A DNA stretch of 64,000 nt from Chloroflexota bacterium (lineage in GTDB: Bacteria > Chloroflexota > Dehalococcoidia > UBA1151 > TMED-70), in NCBI GenBank assembly GCA_002719425.1, contig PBHA01000010.1:102165-166164 (forward strand), in the 5' to 3' direction. Under the pieces are notes generated by a model. That model saw only the letters and a list, made by a program, of their open reading frames with translations. It was not told the DNA's origin and did not search any database. Shown piece after piece: positions 43,083 to 51,907 of the stretch. Every line of letters starts with the position of its first letter. The first letter of the stretch is position 1. A program made the translations under genes and the position numbers.

Positions 43083-43520
43083 GTGTCTTTCTTTAAAGAT
43101 TTATTTCATCATGATGGAAATGGGTGGTGGAAAATACCAAAAACATCAGAAGCTGAAGCAAACCCTCAAAACGAACACCCGTTTGGAAGTTTTGTACAAA
43201 AATCAAAAGATTTTATGGTATGGATCACATCAGGTAAAGGTCACGCAGGCCCAACATACTACTGGGTTATTGCTATAATCCTTGGAGCAATAACTCTTGT
43301 TGAAGTTTGGTGGTTTGAACAAGAAGGTCTAAGATATATTTTAGTTCCTGCAATGCTTGGATTCTCTCTCATAAAGTTTGTTTTAGTTGTCGCCTTTTTT
43401 ATGCATCTAAGATTTGATCATAAATTGTTCTCATATATATTTGTAACATGTATGGTGATAGGTATTTTTATATTTTCATTATTTATTCTTTTATCAGCAT
43501 TTCATGGTTTTGGTGGATAA
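43083..43520 (+). CDS. Cytochrome c oxidase subunit IV-like protein
   Basis: A 145-residue protein with three membrane helices in the second half (about 60-78, 90-108 and 118-140), containing VAFFMHLRFDHKLF, the conserved motif of prokaryotic subunit IV. The N-terminal 50 residues are soluble and rich in Trp and His. It begins at a GTG with AAGGAG upstream. It is an accessory subunit of the caa3 oxidase. Confidence 0.85.
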   Translation: MSFFKDLFHHDGNGWWKIPKTSEAEANPQNEHPFGSFVQKSKDFMVWITSGKGHAGPTYYWVIAIILGAITLVEVWWFEQEGLRYILVPAMLGFSLIKFVLVVAFFMHLRFDHKLFSYIFVTCMVIGIFIFSLFILLSAFHGFGG

Positions 43521-43535
43521 TCAGAAAAAGATAAA

Positions 43536-44375
43536 TTGAATAATGAAATATCAGCAATAGATTTCTTTCTAAAGTGGAGCACTAATTCTACTCTGTTCTT
43601 TTTTTTAATGACTGCCTTTACTATATATACAATTGGTTCTTATAAATTAATTAGTAATAATAAATCTAAGGGGCAAATTATAAGATTTCTAAGAGGATTT
43701 CTTGCCTATATTTTTTTATTTGTTGCTCTTATTGGACCTTTTGGGCAATTTGAAGAAACATTTTGGGTTCATATGATCCAACACCTCATTATGATTATGA
43801 TTGTACCTCCTTTATTACTTTCTAGTTTAGTATTTTCTGCAAATATTTGGTTTTTCCCAAGAGTAATAAGAATTGGTATAGCTGATTACATAAGACCCCA
43901 TAGTATTATAAGAAGATTTTTAGGTAAAATAACTTCTCCCAAATTTACGTTGGTTTTTTATGTGATTTCTCTATGGACTTGGCATCTTCCTATTTTTTTT
44001 AATCTAGCTTTGAATTTTGACTTGATTCACTACAGTGAGCATTTCTTTTTTTTCATTAGCGGTATTTTATTTTGGTGGCCCGTTATAGGTTTAAGTATTG
44101 GATCAAAAAAAATAAATCTAGCTCTAAGAATGGTTTATTTATTGCTAGCTGTGACACCAACTGCTGTTGTAGCTGCCTTTATAACTCTTGCTGACGGAGT
44201 GATTTATGGTGAAAATGTACCTAGATTATTTGGGATAGAAGCAATAGAAGATCAAAAAATAGGAGGGTTGATAATGTGGTTACCTGGAAATGCTATTTTC
44301 TTAGGAACCTTAGCAGTACTCTTTTTTAAATGGTCGTACAAGCAAACAATAAACTCAAGAAAATATAATAGTTAA
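43536..44375 (+). CDS. ctaG: CtaG (caa3-type) oxidase assembly protein
   Basis: A 279-residue membrane protein of the Caa3_CtaG family with seven helices. Histidine motifs HMIQHLIMIMIVPPLLL, LWTWHLPIFF and YSEHFFFFISG are diagnostic. It helps assemble the CuA/CuB centres of caa3 oxidases and is unrelated to Cox11. It starts at a TTG 15 bases after subunit IV. No SCO, haem-O synthase (ctaB) or haem-A synthase gene is present nearby. Confidence 0.9.
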   Translation: MNNEISAIDFFLKWSTNSTLFFFLMTAFTIYTIGSYKLISNNKSKGQIIRFLRGFLAYIFLFVALIGPFGQFEETFWVHMIQHLIMIMIVPPLLLSSLVFSANIWFFPRVIRIGIADYIRPHSIIRRFLGKITSPKFTLVFYVISLWTWHLPIFFNLALNFDLIHYSEHFFFFISGILFWWPVIGLSIGSKKINLALRMVYLLLAVTPTAVVAAFITLADGVIYGENVPRLFGIEAIEDQKIGGLIMWLPGNAIFLGTLAVLFFKWSYKQTINSRKYNS

Positions 44376-44803
44376 ACCTGTTTCTTTATAAAATATTCAT
44401 TTTCTGATTTGAGCATTTCAGAAATAGTATCTTTGGTGTAAGATTTGAGATAAATAACAGTAGCCCAAGCAATCTTAAGTTTTTCTTCCATTTGAGAAAT
44501 TGTCATTCCTTTATTCTCATTAAGGATAAGAATTCTAAAAACAGCTTCAATAAGTGATGTTCCTGGTAGGACAAATTTCTTTAGCAAATGGTCATCTGAC
44601 TTTTCTTCAAGATCATTATCTATATCCTTTGCTTTGGCTAACAACTCTTTTGTTGATAATGATAGAAGACTTTTTCTCTCAGAAAGATCAAAAAACTTTT
44701 CAATTATTATGAAATTAATAGATAATTCTGATTTTTCATATGCTTCAAAATCAATAATAAATTTATCTTCAGTTTTTATTTCTTCTTTTCCACCTGTTGT
44801 CAT
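44372..44803 (-). CDS. Hypothetical protein of the pheST-moeA operon
   Basis: A 143-residue soluble protein I do not recognise. The N-terminal half is acidic and helical with DFEAYEKSELSINFIIIEKF and a Lys/Asp-rich middle. The last 50 residues (about 85-143, with TSLIEAVFRILILNENKG and ISQMEEKLKIAWATVIY) look like a winged-helix-type fold. It follows moeA by 12 bases in the same direction and overlaps the end of ctaG by four bases. A regulatory or binding role is possible. Confidence 0.55.
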   Translation of the reverse strand: MTTGGKEEIKTEDKFIIDFEAYEKSELSINFIIIEKFFDLSERKSLLSLSTKELLAKAKDIDNDLEEKSDDHLLKKFVLPGTSLIEAVFRILILNENKGMTISQMEEKLKIAWATVIYLKSYTKDTISEMLKSENEYFIKKQV

Positions 44804-44815
44804 ATCAATACCTTT

Positions 44816-46108
44816 TCAGTTTAGTATTTCGGAAATATCTTCATTCCAACCAAACATTTCTACATCAATTTTTTGATCCTTCTTAAGTATATCAGTTCCT
44901 GAAGGGCAAATAGCTAAGCCGTTTGATAGGAACATTGATGTTAATACACCAGAACTTTGATTTTTTAAAGGAGTTGCAGTAACATTTGAACCTTCTCTGG
45001 AAACCTTAACTCTTGCATATAGTCTTCTCCCATCATAATTTTGAATATCTGCAGTTAGGATAGCCTTAATAATGGGACGGTGCTTGATTTTTTTTCCACT
45101 CATCTTATCGATTGCATATCTACCAAACTTTTCAAAAGCAATCATAGCACTCACAGGATTACCAGGGAGGCCTATCAAAGGTATCTTCCTATCATCAATA
45201 TCTATATGACCAAATGCAAGTGGCTTAGCAGGCCTCATATTTACAGACCAAAAGTTCATATCTCCATTTTTATTTAGAACATCCTTAACAACATCATAAT
45301 CCCCTTTAGATACTCCAGCAGAAGTTACAATCAGATCAACATCAGAAAAATTATTTATTTTTTTTTCTAAATCTTCAATGGTATCTAGGGAATGTGTCTG
45401 AGATATTGTTTCTGCTCCAAATAACTCTGATAAAGATGCAATTGTTGAAGAGTTTGAATTATATATCTTTCCTTTTTCTAGTTTATTCCCAGGTTCAACT
45501 AATTCGTTTCCTGTGGATAAAATACCTATTTTGGGTTTTCGAAAAACAGTAATTTGATCATAACCGATAGATGCAAGAACACCTATTACAGCAGGTGATA
45601 TTTCGGTGCCTTTGATGATTATTTTGTCACCTTCAGAAATATCTTCTCCGCATTTTCTAATATTTTCGAAATTTTCTGCATCAATTTTTATACCTATTTT
45701 TTTGGATGATTTTGAGAAATTTTCATCGGTATCTTCAAATGGAATAACAGCATTTGCTCCATGGGGTACAGGAGCTCCTGTCATAATTCTAGAAGCTTGG
45801 CCTGAAGATATAGGCAATCTTGGAAGATTCCCTGCCGCAATCTCTTCCACAACTTCTAAGTAAACAATATTATTACTTGAAGCATTTTTAACATCTTCCA
45901 ATAGAACAGCATAACCATCCATAGCAGAATTATCCCAAGGAGGTACGCTTATTTTAGAAACTATGTCTTTAGAAATAACATAACCAAGGCTATCTTTTAT
46001 ATTCACGTTTATTTCTTCTAAAGGTTTAAAAACAGATAATATTTTTTCTCTTGCTTCCTCAACAGAAAGCATATCAGCATGATAATGTGATTTTCTCTTT
46101 TTTGGCAT
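44816..46108 (-). CDS. moeA: Molybdopterin molybdenumtransferase MoeA
   Basis: A 430-residue MoeA. The motifs ADMLSVEEAREKIL, PPWDNSAMDGYAV, ILSTGNELVEPG, SAGVSKGDYDVVKD and GLPGNPVSAMIAFEKF are all in order, and the C-terminal domain IV follows (about 345-430). It inserts molybdate into adenylylated molybdopterin. Together with moaA and moaC elsewhere in the window it shows the cell makes molybdenum cofactor. Its start overlaps the pheT stop by one base, an unusual coupling of cofactor synthesis to tRNA charging. Confidence 0.95.
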   Translation of the reverse strand: MPKKRKSHYHADMLSVEEAREKILSVFKPLEEINVNIKDSLGYVISKDIVSKISVPPWDNSAMDGYAVLLEDVKNASSNNIVYLEVVEEIAAGNLPRLPISSGQASRIMTGAPVPHGANAVIPFEDTDENFSKSSKKIGIKIDAENFENIRKCGEDISEGDKIIIKGTEISPAVIGVLASIGYDQITVFRKPKIGILSTGNELVEPGNKLEKGKIYNSNSSTIASLSELFGAETISQTHSLDTIEDLEKKINNFSDVDLIVTSAGVSKGDYDVVKDVLNKNGDMNFWSVNMRPAKPLAFGHIDIDDRKIPLIGLPGNPVSAMIAFEKFGRYAIDKMSGKKIKHRPIIKAILTADIQNYDGRRLYARVKVSREGSNVTATPLKNQSSGVLTSMFLSNGLAICPSGTDILKKDQKIDVEMFGWNEDISEILN

Positions 46109-48498
46109 TATTGCTCTCTGATGTAAATTCCTAATGTTTTTTCAAGTTTAACTAAAATATTTTTCTCAATTTTTTCAAGTTTTTTTGATGATAAAGTTTC
46201 ATTAGGGGATTGATAATTTACTCTAATAGAAATACTTCGTTTTCCTTCTGGAATTTCATCTCCTTCATAAATATCAAAAATCAAACAATCTTCAACCAAA
46301 TTTTCAGAATAAACAATCTTTTCAATTTGCGAAAAATTTACATTTCTATCTATGATTAGTGACAAGTCTCTGTGGGCCTGAGGATATTGAGAGAAATCTT
46401 TATAAACAAATTTATCTTGACATCTAATGATTTTTGATAGATCTATTTCAAAAGCTATTACTTCCGAAGATGAAAAATTATTTATTTCGATCGTTTCTTT
46501 TGATAATTCACCCATACAACCAATATTTTCATCTATGTTACGATTATAAATTAATGAGGATTTTTCAGAAAATAATTTATCATCATATTCTTTTACTTCA
46601 AAATCAAAATTAAGATTTTTAGAAAGCATTTCCAATATACCTTTGATATCAAAATAATCTAGTTTAGAAGATTCTGAATTCAAAGAAATTTCCTGTCTTG
46701 GTCCAGTTAATATTGCTGACAACATCGTTTTTTCAACGACTTTTGATTCCAACTCAAAAAAAACATTACCTATCTCAAAAAGCTTTATGGGACCTTTCCA
46801 ATTATTAGAATTTCTAGAAGCAGCAGAAATAAGGGAAGGAATAAGGCTTTTTCTGAGTACTGAATATTCTTTAGAAATTGGATTCGACAAGGTTATTTTT
46901 TCTCCTAAATCAAATAAATTTGGAGTAAAAGAGAGTTGTTTTTCTGAGATTGCAGAATAAGAAATTGATTCAGATAATCCAGCTCCAACCATAAGGTCTT
47001 GAGAAATATACTTGATATCTAAAGATCTATTCGGTTCCCATCTTGGCACACTCCCAGACAGGTATGTTAGTGGAATTTCATCATACCCTATTATCCTAGC
47101 TATCTCTTCATGAATATCTTCTGGAATCTGAATATCTGTCCTCCAAAAAGGTCTATTTATTGCCCAAACTTCCTTATTGTGATCAAATGTAAACTGAAAG
47201 TTTAAGTTATTTAGAGTTTGATCAATTTGTTTATTTGGAATATCTAAACCTAGATGATTTTTTAACTTATTCTTATAAAGAATTATTTTTTCATCATTTG
47301 TTTTTGAAGGAAAGTTATCTTGAATTTTCTGATCAATATTACCCCCTGCAAGCTCAACGATTAAATCAGCAGCTCTAGAAAGTCCATAAATTGCAAGTTT
47401 AGGGTCAAGATTTCTTTCAAAACGCATTGAAGCTTCAGTGGATAATCCCAATTTTTTTGAGGTAGATCTTATTTTTGAAGAATTGAAATTTGCAGCCTCT
47501 AAAAACACATTAGTAGTATTTGAAGATATCTCTGAACTTTGACCTCCCATGATTCCAGCCAAACCAATTGGTCTTTTATTATCAGCAATTACTATGCTGT
47601 CTTCTGGGAGTTCTCTACTTTCACCATCTAGAGTAAGTATTTTTTCTCTAGCTTTTGATTTTCTAACATATATTTTATCCCCGCTAATCTTGTCATAATC
47701 AAAAGCATGAAGTGGTTGACCTAGTTCAAACATTACATAATTAGTTATATCTACAACATTATTTATTGGTCTTTCGCCGATAGAAATTAATCTTTTCTTT
47801 AGCCAATCAGGAGATTCTTGAATTTTTACAGACTCAATACGAATCCCCGTATACCTATTACAAATTTCTTTATCTAAAATTTCTATGGTTGAGGTGTTTT
47901 CATCTGAAGGATAGTTTACTTTGTAATCAAAATTTAATTTCTGAGAATATTTTGCAGACAAATCTCTAGCTAGCCCAATGATAGAAAGACAATCTACTCT
48001 ATTTGGTGTTACATCAATTTCCAAAACAGTCTCCGCAAAATAATCACTAATTGATGATCCCAATCTATAATCATTTGGTAAGACCATTATTCCATCATGA
48101 TCATCACTTATTCCTAATTCTTTTTCAGAGCAAATCATACCTTCAGATATTTCTCCTCTGATTTTTGATTTTTTTATCTCAAAAAAATCATTATTTGTAG
48201 GATCTGGCAGTTTAGTACCCACAGTTGCAAGAAATATTTTTTGACCCTCTTGAATATTTGGTGCCCCACAAACAACATTTAGTATATTTTTACCATCATC
48301 AATTTTAGTCAATTGAAGTTTATCTGCATTTGGATGGGGTGTTATTTCTTTGATTTCAGCTACAATAACTCCAGGAATTTCTCCAGAGGTAATTACATCC
48401 TCCACTTCGTTGCCAATCATAGTTAATGTTTCTGCTATTTCATCAGCAGATTTATTAATTGTTACGTATTCTTTCAGCCAGTTTATTGATAATTTCAT
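46108..48498 (-). CDS. pheT: Phenylalanyl-tRNA synthetase beta subunit
   Basis: A 796-residue PheT. It has the N-terminal catalytic-like start (MKLSINWLKEYV), a tRNA-binding domain with VVAEIKEITPHPNADKLQ and VVCGAPN, the B3/4 editing region, the B5 domain, a core with YDEIPLTYLSG, and the C-terminal anticodon-binding ferredoxin-like domain (FVYKDFSQYPQAHRDLSLI). I chose the ATG six bases after the pheS stop; a TTG 15 bases earlier is possible. It pairs with PheS as an alpha2-beta2 enzyme. Confidence 0.96.
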   Translation of the reverse strand: MKLSINWLKEYVTINKSADEIAETLTMIGNEVEDVITSGEIPGVIVAEIKEITPHPNADKLQLTKIDDGKNILNVVCGAPNIQEGQKIFLATVGTKLPDPTNNDFFEIKKSKIRGEISEGMICSEKELGISDDHDGIMVLPNDYRLGSSISDYFAETVLEIDVTPNRVDCLSIIGLARDLSAKYSQKLNFDYKVNYPSDENTSTIEILDKEICNRYTGIRIESVKIQESPDWLKKRLISIGERPINNVVDITNYVMFELGQPLHAFDYDKISGDKIYVRKSKAREKILTLDGESRELPEDSIVIADNKRPIGLAGIMGGQSSEISSNTTNVFLEAANFNSSKIRSTSKKLGLSTEASMRFERNLDPKLAIYGLSRAADLIVELAGGNIDQKIQDNFPSKTNDEKIILYKNKLKNHLGLDIPNKQIDQTLNNLNFQFTFDHNKEVWAINRPFWRTDIQIPEDIHEEIARIIGYDEIPLTYLSGSVPRWEPNRSLDIKYISQDLMVGAGLSESISYSAISEKQLSFTPNLFDLGEKITLSNPISKEYSVLRKSLIPSLISAASRNSNNWKGPIKLFEIGNVFFELESKVVEKTMLSAILTGPRQEISLNSESSKLDYFDIKGILEMLSKNLNFDFEVKEYDDKLFSEKSSLIYNRNIDENIGCMGELSKETIEINNFSSSEVIAFEIDLSKIIRCQDKFVYKDFSQYPQAHRDLSLIIDRNVNFSQIEKIVYSENLVEDCLIFDIYEGDEIPEGKRSISIRVNYQSPNETLSSKKLEKIEKNILVKLEKTLGIYIREQ

Positions 48499-48502
48499 AA
48501 AA

Positions 48503-49513
48503 TCAATTGACAAATTGACTTAGAAATCTCAAGTCATTCGCGTGAAAATTTCTAATATCTTTTATTTTATTTTTTAACATTGAAACCCTTTCAGGTCCTA
48601 TACCAAATGCGAAACCACTGTACTCATTTGGATCATATCCCACTCCAGTAAGCACCTTTGGATGAACCATTCCGGCACCAAGAATTTCTATCCATCGTCC
48701 TTCCCATAAAATAGACATATCTACTCCTGGTTCAACAAAAGGAAAAAAATCACATCTAAATCTAACTTCTTGATCTGAACCGAAAATTTTTCTTGCCATC
48801 TGATATAAAGTCCCTTTTAATTCTGAAAAAGAAATATTTTTATCTATTGCAAGGCCTTCTATCTGATGAAACTCCCACTCATGAGTAGCATCAGTTGCTT
48901 CATATCTGTAACATTTTCCAGGTACTACAACTCTTATTGGAGGTGTATTTTTTTCCATAATTCTTGCTTGCATTGGTGAAGTATGTGTTCTAAGCAAATA
49001 ATTATTTTCATTATCATTTAAATTTAGCCAAATCGTATCCCATTGATCTCTGGCAGGATGGTCGTCAGGTATGTTTAATAGATCGAAATTATACTTTTCT
49101 GTTTCAATCTCATTGCCTTCATATATCTGAAATCCCATTGATCTAAAAGCATCACATATTTCTCTAATAATTAATGTGGTTGGATGTAAGGTACCATGCG
49201 AAATTGCTCTCCCTGGTAGTGTTATATCAAAATTATCTGCATTATGTTTTGCATGAGAGTAACTATCGTTTACCGAGTCAAATATAGAATTTAGATCATT
49301 CTTTAATTGATTAAGTTTTGGCCCTATTATTCTTTTTTCATCTGGGGAAATATCTTTCATGACTTTCATCAAAGAAGATAATTCACCGTTTCTTCCTAAA
49401 AACTTAATTCTCCAATCCTCAAGATCCGTTTTTTTTGAAATAGTACTAATTTCCTCAGAGGCAGATTTTTTTAGATTTTCAATATTTTTGAGTATAGATT
49501 CAGTATTTTTCAA
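48503..49513 (-). CDS. pheS: Phenylalanyl-tRNA synthetase alpha subunit
   Basis: A 336-residue PheS with the N-terminal coiled coil (about 1-90) and the class II catalytic core: motif 2 region GKCYRYEATDATHEWEFHQI, the FCDFFPFVEPGVDMSI-type strand (RCDFFPFVEPGVDMS) and motif 3 GFAFGIGPERVSMLKN. It catalyses Phe-tRNA formation. No leader peptide rich in Phe is seen upstream. It is the first gene of pheS-pheT-moeA-hypothetical. Confidence 0.96.
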   Translation of the reverse strand: MKNTESILKNIENLKKSASEEISTISKKTDLEDWRIKFLGRNGELSSLMKVMKDISPDEKRIIGPKLNQLKNDLNSIFDSVNDSYSHAKHNADNFDITLPGRAISHGTLHPTTLIIREICDAFRSMGFQIYEGNEIETEKYNFDLLNIPDDHPARDQWDTIWLNLNDNENNYLLRTHTSPMQARIMEKNTPPIRVVVPGKCYRYEATDATHEWEFHQIEGLAIDKNISFSELKGTLYQMARKIFGSDQEVRFRCDFFPFVEPGVDMSILWEGRWIEILGAGMVHPKVLTGVGYDPNEYSGFAFGIGPERVSMLKNKIKDIRNFHANDLRFLSQFVN

Positions 49514-49611
49514 TTTAATAATTGTATTTTATTTCCGTATAAATTATATTTTAACAATTTTAAAAAATTAGGGGTAATTTACCTAAATTACAGGAAAAGA
49601 GGTATTTATAC

Positions 49612-49630
49612 TCATTTTAGAGTAAAATGA
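49612..49630. repeat. Inverted repeat TCATTTTA-GAG-TAAAATGA
   Basis: Eight-base perfect arms with a three-base centre, in the 200-base gap between pheS (minus) and the zinc-ribbon gene (plus). A second, smaller palindrome GGTAA-T-TTACC lies at 49573-49583. They could be operators or stem-loops; no further support is visible. Confidence 0.4.
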
Positions 49631-49713
49631 ACATAATTCAATCTGGTATTTTTGTCTTGAATAGTATATAAAGTTAGTATCCAAATAAAACTAACGTTTC
49701 AATTGGAGGAAAC

Positions 49714-49857
49714 ATGGAAGCATATTGCATGAAATGCAAGGGGAAGCAGACTATGTCAAATCCCCAACAAATAACTATGAAAAATGGTAGACCAGCTACT
49801 CAAGGTACTTGTCCTGTCTGTGGAACTAAAATGTTCAAGATTGGTAAAGCTTCATAG
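49714..49857 (+). CDS. DUF5679-like small zinc-ribbon protein
   Basis: A 47-residue protein with two CxxC pairs, YCMKCKGK near the start and CPVCGTKMF near the end, joined by MKNGRPATQG. This matches DUF5679-type proteins, a short zinc ribbon resembling the C-terminal fingers of topoisomerase I. It starts at an ATG with a strong TTGGAGGA site and is followed by a large terminator-like hairpin, suggesting a short, well-expressed transcript. Function unknown. Confidence 0.8.
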   Translation: MEAYCMKCKGKQTMSNPQQITMKNGRPATQGTCPVCGTKMFKIGKAS

Positions 49858-49884
49858 TTTAAATTTATATATTTTATATAAAGT

Positions 49885-49924
49885 CAAAATTGCAAAAAGA
49901 CCGAAAGTTCTTTTTGCAATTTTG
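49885..49924 (+). terminator. Strong hairpin after the DUF5679-like gene
   Basis: A perfect 16-base stem (CAAAATTGCAAAAAGA and its complement) with loop CCGAAAGT, which contains a GAAA tetraloop closed by C-G, followed by TTTAAGG. It ends only a few bases before the Shine-Dalgarno of the aldo/keto reductase gene, so read-through may feed the trp operon. Confidence 0.75.
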
Positions 49925-49946
49925 TTTAAGGGAGGAATTTTTAATT

Positions 49947-50882
49947 ATGGAACACAGTATTTTTGGTAAAACTGAGGTAAATGTGAGCAAATTAGGGCTT
50001 GGTTTAGCTCAAGTTGGTTTTCAATTAGGGTCAGCTGAATATAAAATAGCTGACAAAATACTAAATACAGCATTGGACAATGGTATTAACTTTCTTGACA
50101 CAGCTGCAATGTATCTTGATAGCGAGTCTATTGTTGGTAAATCTGTTGGACATAGAAGAGATGAGTTCTTTTTAGCCACTAAAGCAGGAACAGGAAGAAC
50201 AACGTCTCCAGACTCTGAATGGACATATAAAAAAATCAAAGATTCAGTAGAAAATAGCTTAATTGATCTAAAAACTGATGTGATTGATTTAGTCCAGTTG
50301 CATTCATGCGAAACTCATTTACTTGAACAAGGAGATGTTATAAGAGCCCTTCAAGATTGTAAATTAGAAGGAAAAATAAAATATGTAGGCTACTCAGGTG
50401 ATAATGAAGCTGCTATGTGGGCGGTAAAATCTAATTTATTCGATACTTTACAAACTAGCTATAGTATTGCTGATCAAAGAGCTAGGACTAAAAATATTCT
50501 TACAGAAGCTAAATCTAGAAATTTAGGAATAATTGCAAAAAGACCTATCGGAAATGCTGCTTTATTGGGAGTAAAAAACCACAATAATGGACAAACTCAT
50601 GAGCATTTTGGAAGTGCTTATGATGAATATTTTTCAAGAATTATGCAAATGACTAAAAAAATTGAAATAGATCTTAATGAGGTTGATCCTATAGAATTAT
50701 CCATGGCATTTACTCTATCTAGAAAAGAAATAAATGTGATTATAATTGGATCAAAAAATAATAATCATGTTGAGCAAAATCTAGATTACATGGGAAAAAA
50801 CTTAGAAATTTACCAAAATCTCATAAAACAGTATGAGAATATCTATGAAAAATTAGATGAAAATTGGAGACAATTAACTTAG
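49947..50882 (+). CDS. Aldo/keto reductase
   Basis: A 311-residue aldo/keto reductase (TIM barrel). The catalytic Asp and Tyr are in FLDTAAMYLDSE, the Lys in FLATKAGTG and the His in LVQLHSCET. The NADP region near the C-terminus reads VIIIGSKNNNHVEQNL. The start ATG has GGGAGG eleven bases upstream; a longer frame begins inside the terminator hairpin and is not used. It reduces an unknown aldehyde or ketone. It is 15 bases before trpS and so heads the trp gene run. Confidence 0.88.
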   Translation: MEHSIFGKTEVNVSKLGLGLAQVGFQLGSAEYKIADKILNTALDNGINFLDTAAMYLDSESIVGKSVGHRRDEFFLATKAGTGRTTSPDSEWTYKKIKDSVENSLIDLKTDVIDLVQLHSCETHLLEQGDVIRALQDCKLEGKIKYVGYSGDNEAAMWAVKSNLFDTLQTSYSIADQRARTKNILTEAKSRNLGIIAKRPIGNAALLGVKNHNNGQTHEHFGSAYDEYFSRIMQMTKKIEIDLNEVDPIELSMAFTLSRKEINVIIIGSKNNNHVEQNLDYMGKNLEIYQNLIKQYENIYEKLDENWRQLT

Positions 50883-50897
50883 TAAAAAAAAATCCCT

Positions 50898-51905
50898 ATG
50901 ACAAAAAAAAGAATACTTACAGGAATAAGACCAACAGGTGCGTTACATTTAGGACATTACGTAGGAGCACTTCACAATTGGATATCTCTTCAGAATGAAT
51001 ATGACTGTAATTTCCTAATTGCTGATTATCAGGCTTTAAGTGACCATTTTCATGAAACAGACATGATAAAGAATTCAGTAATTGATGTTACTTTAGATTG
51101 GTTATCAGTAGGATTAGATCCAGAAAAATCTAATTTTGTAATTCAAAGTTATGTGCCTGAGCATGCTGAATTGTCAATGTTATTATCTTTCATTACTCCT
51201 CTAGGAATGCTTGAGAGAAATCCTACCTTAAAAGGAGAATTAGACTCTTTACCAATTGAAAGAAGAAGCGCAGGTTTTTATAACTATCCAATTAGTCAAA
51301 TTGCAGACATTTTACTCCCAAGAGCTCATCTAGTTCCAGTTGGAGAAGATCAAGCTCCACATCTGGAAATGTCACGAGAAATTGCTAGGAAATTTAACAG
51401 AATGTACGGTGAAGTTTTTCCTGAGCCTGAAACACTTATAGGAAAAGTGGGAAGGTTATCTGGAACAGATGGAAAAGGGAAAATGAGTAAAAGCCAAGGA
51501 AATGTTATTCTTCTATCTGACTCAAAAGAAATTGTTGAAAAAAAAGTAAGAGGAATGTACACAGATCCAAATAGAATTAGGGCTGATATTCCAGGTAAAG
51601 TTGAAGGAAATCCTGTATTTCAATATCTAGATGCTTTCACTGAAAACGATCCTAATGTAGAGGATTTCAAAACTCGATACAGACAGGGAAATATCGGTGA
51701 TGTTGAAATAAAATCTTACTTAGCCAACGTTATTAATTTATTTTTAGACCCAATAAGAGAAAAACGAGCATACTTCGAATCAAATATGAATTTAGTTGAA
51801 GAAGCATTAGACAAAGGTGTGTCTAATGCAAGGATTTCAGCAAATGAAACCATGGAACTAGTTCGTGATAAAATGAAAGTCTCAACTTATAAGAAAATTT
51901 GGTAA
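50898..51905 (+). CDS. trpS: Tryptophanyl-tRNA synthetase
   Basis: A 335-residue class I synthetase. The HIGH motif is HLGH (residues 17-20, [10 protein letters not shown]) and the KMSKS loop reads GKMSKSQGN. The [13 protein letters not shown] start and [22 protein letters not shown] are typical of TrpS. It charges tRNA-Trp. It is followed two bases later by trpE, so tryptophan synthesis and charging share a transcript. There is no visible attenuator leader ahead of trpE. Confidence 0.96.
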   Translation: MTKKRILTGIRPTGALHLGHYVGALHNWISLQNEYDCNFLIADYQALSDHFHETDMIKNSVIDVTLDWLSVGLDPEKSNFVIQSYVPEHAELSMLLSFITPLGMLERNPTLKGELDSLPIERRSAGFYNYPISQIADILLPRAHLVPVGEDQAPHLEMSREIARKFNRMYGEVFPEPETLIGKVGRLSGTDGKGKMSKSQGNVILLSDSKEIVEKKVRGMYTDPNRIRADIPGKVEGNPVFQYLDAFTENDPNVEDFKTRYRQGNIGDVEIKSYLANVINLFLDPIREKRAYFESNMNLVEEALDKGVSNARISANETMELVRDKMKVSTYKKIW

Positions 51906-51907
51906 TA

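Noticed and set aside
51906..51907. Trp attenuator before trpE
   Set aside because: Only two bases separate trpS and trpE, and no Trp-rich leader or terminator is present.
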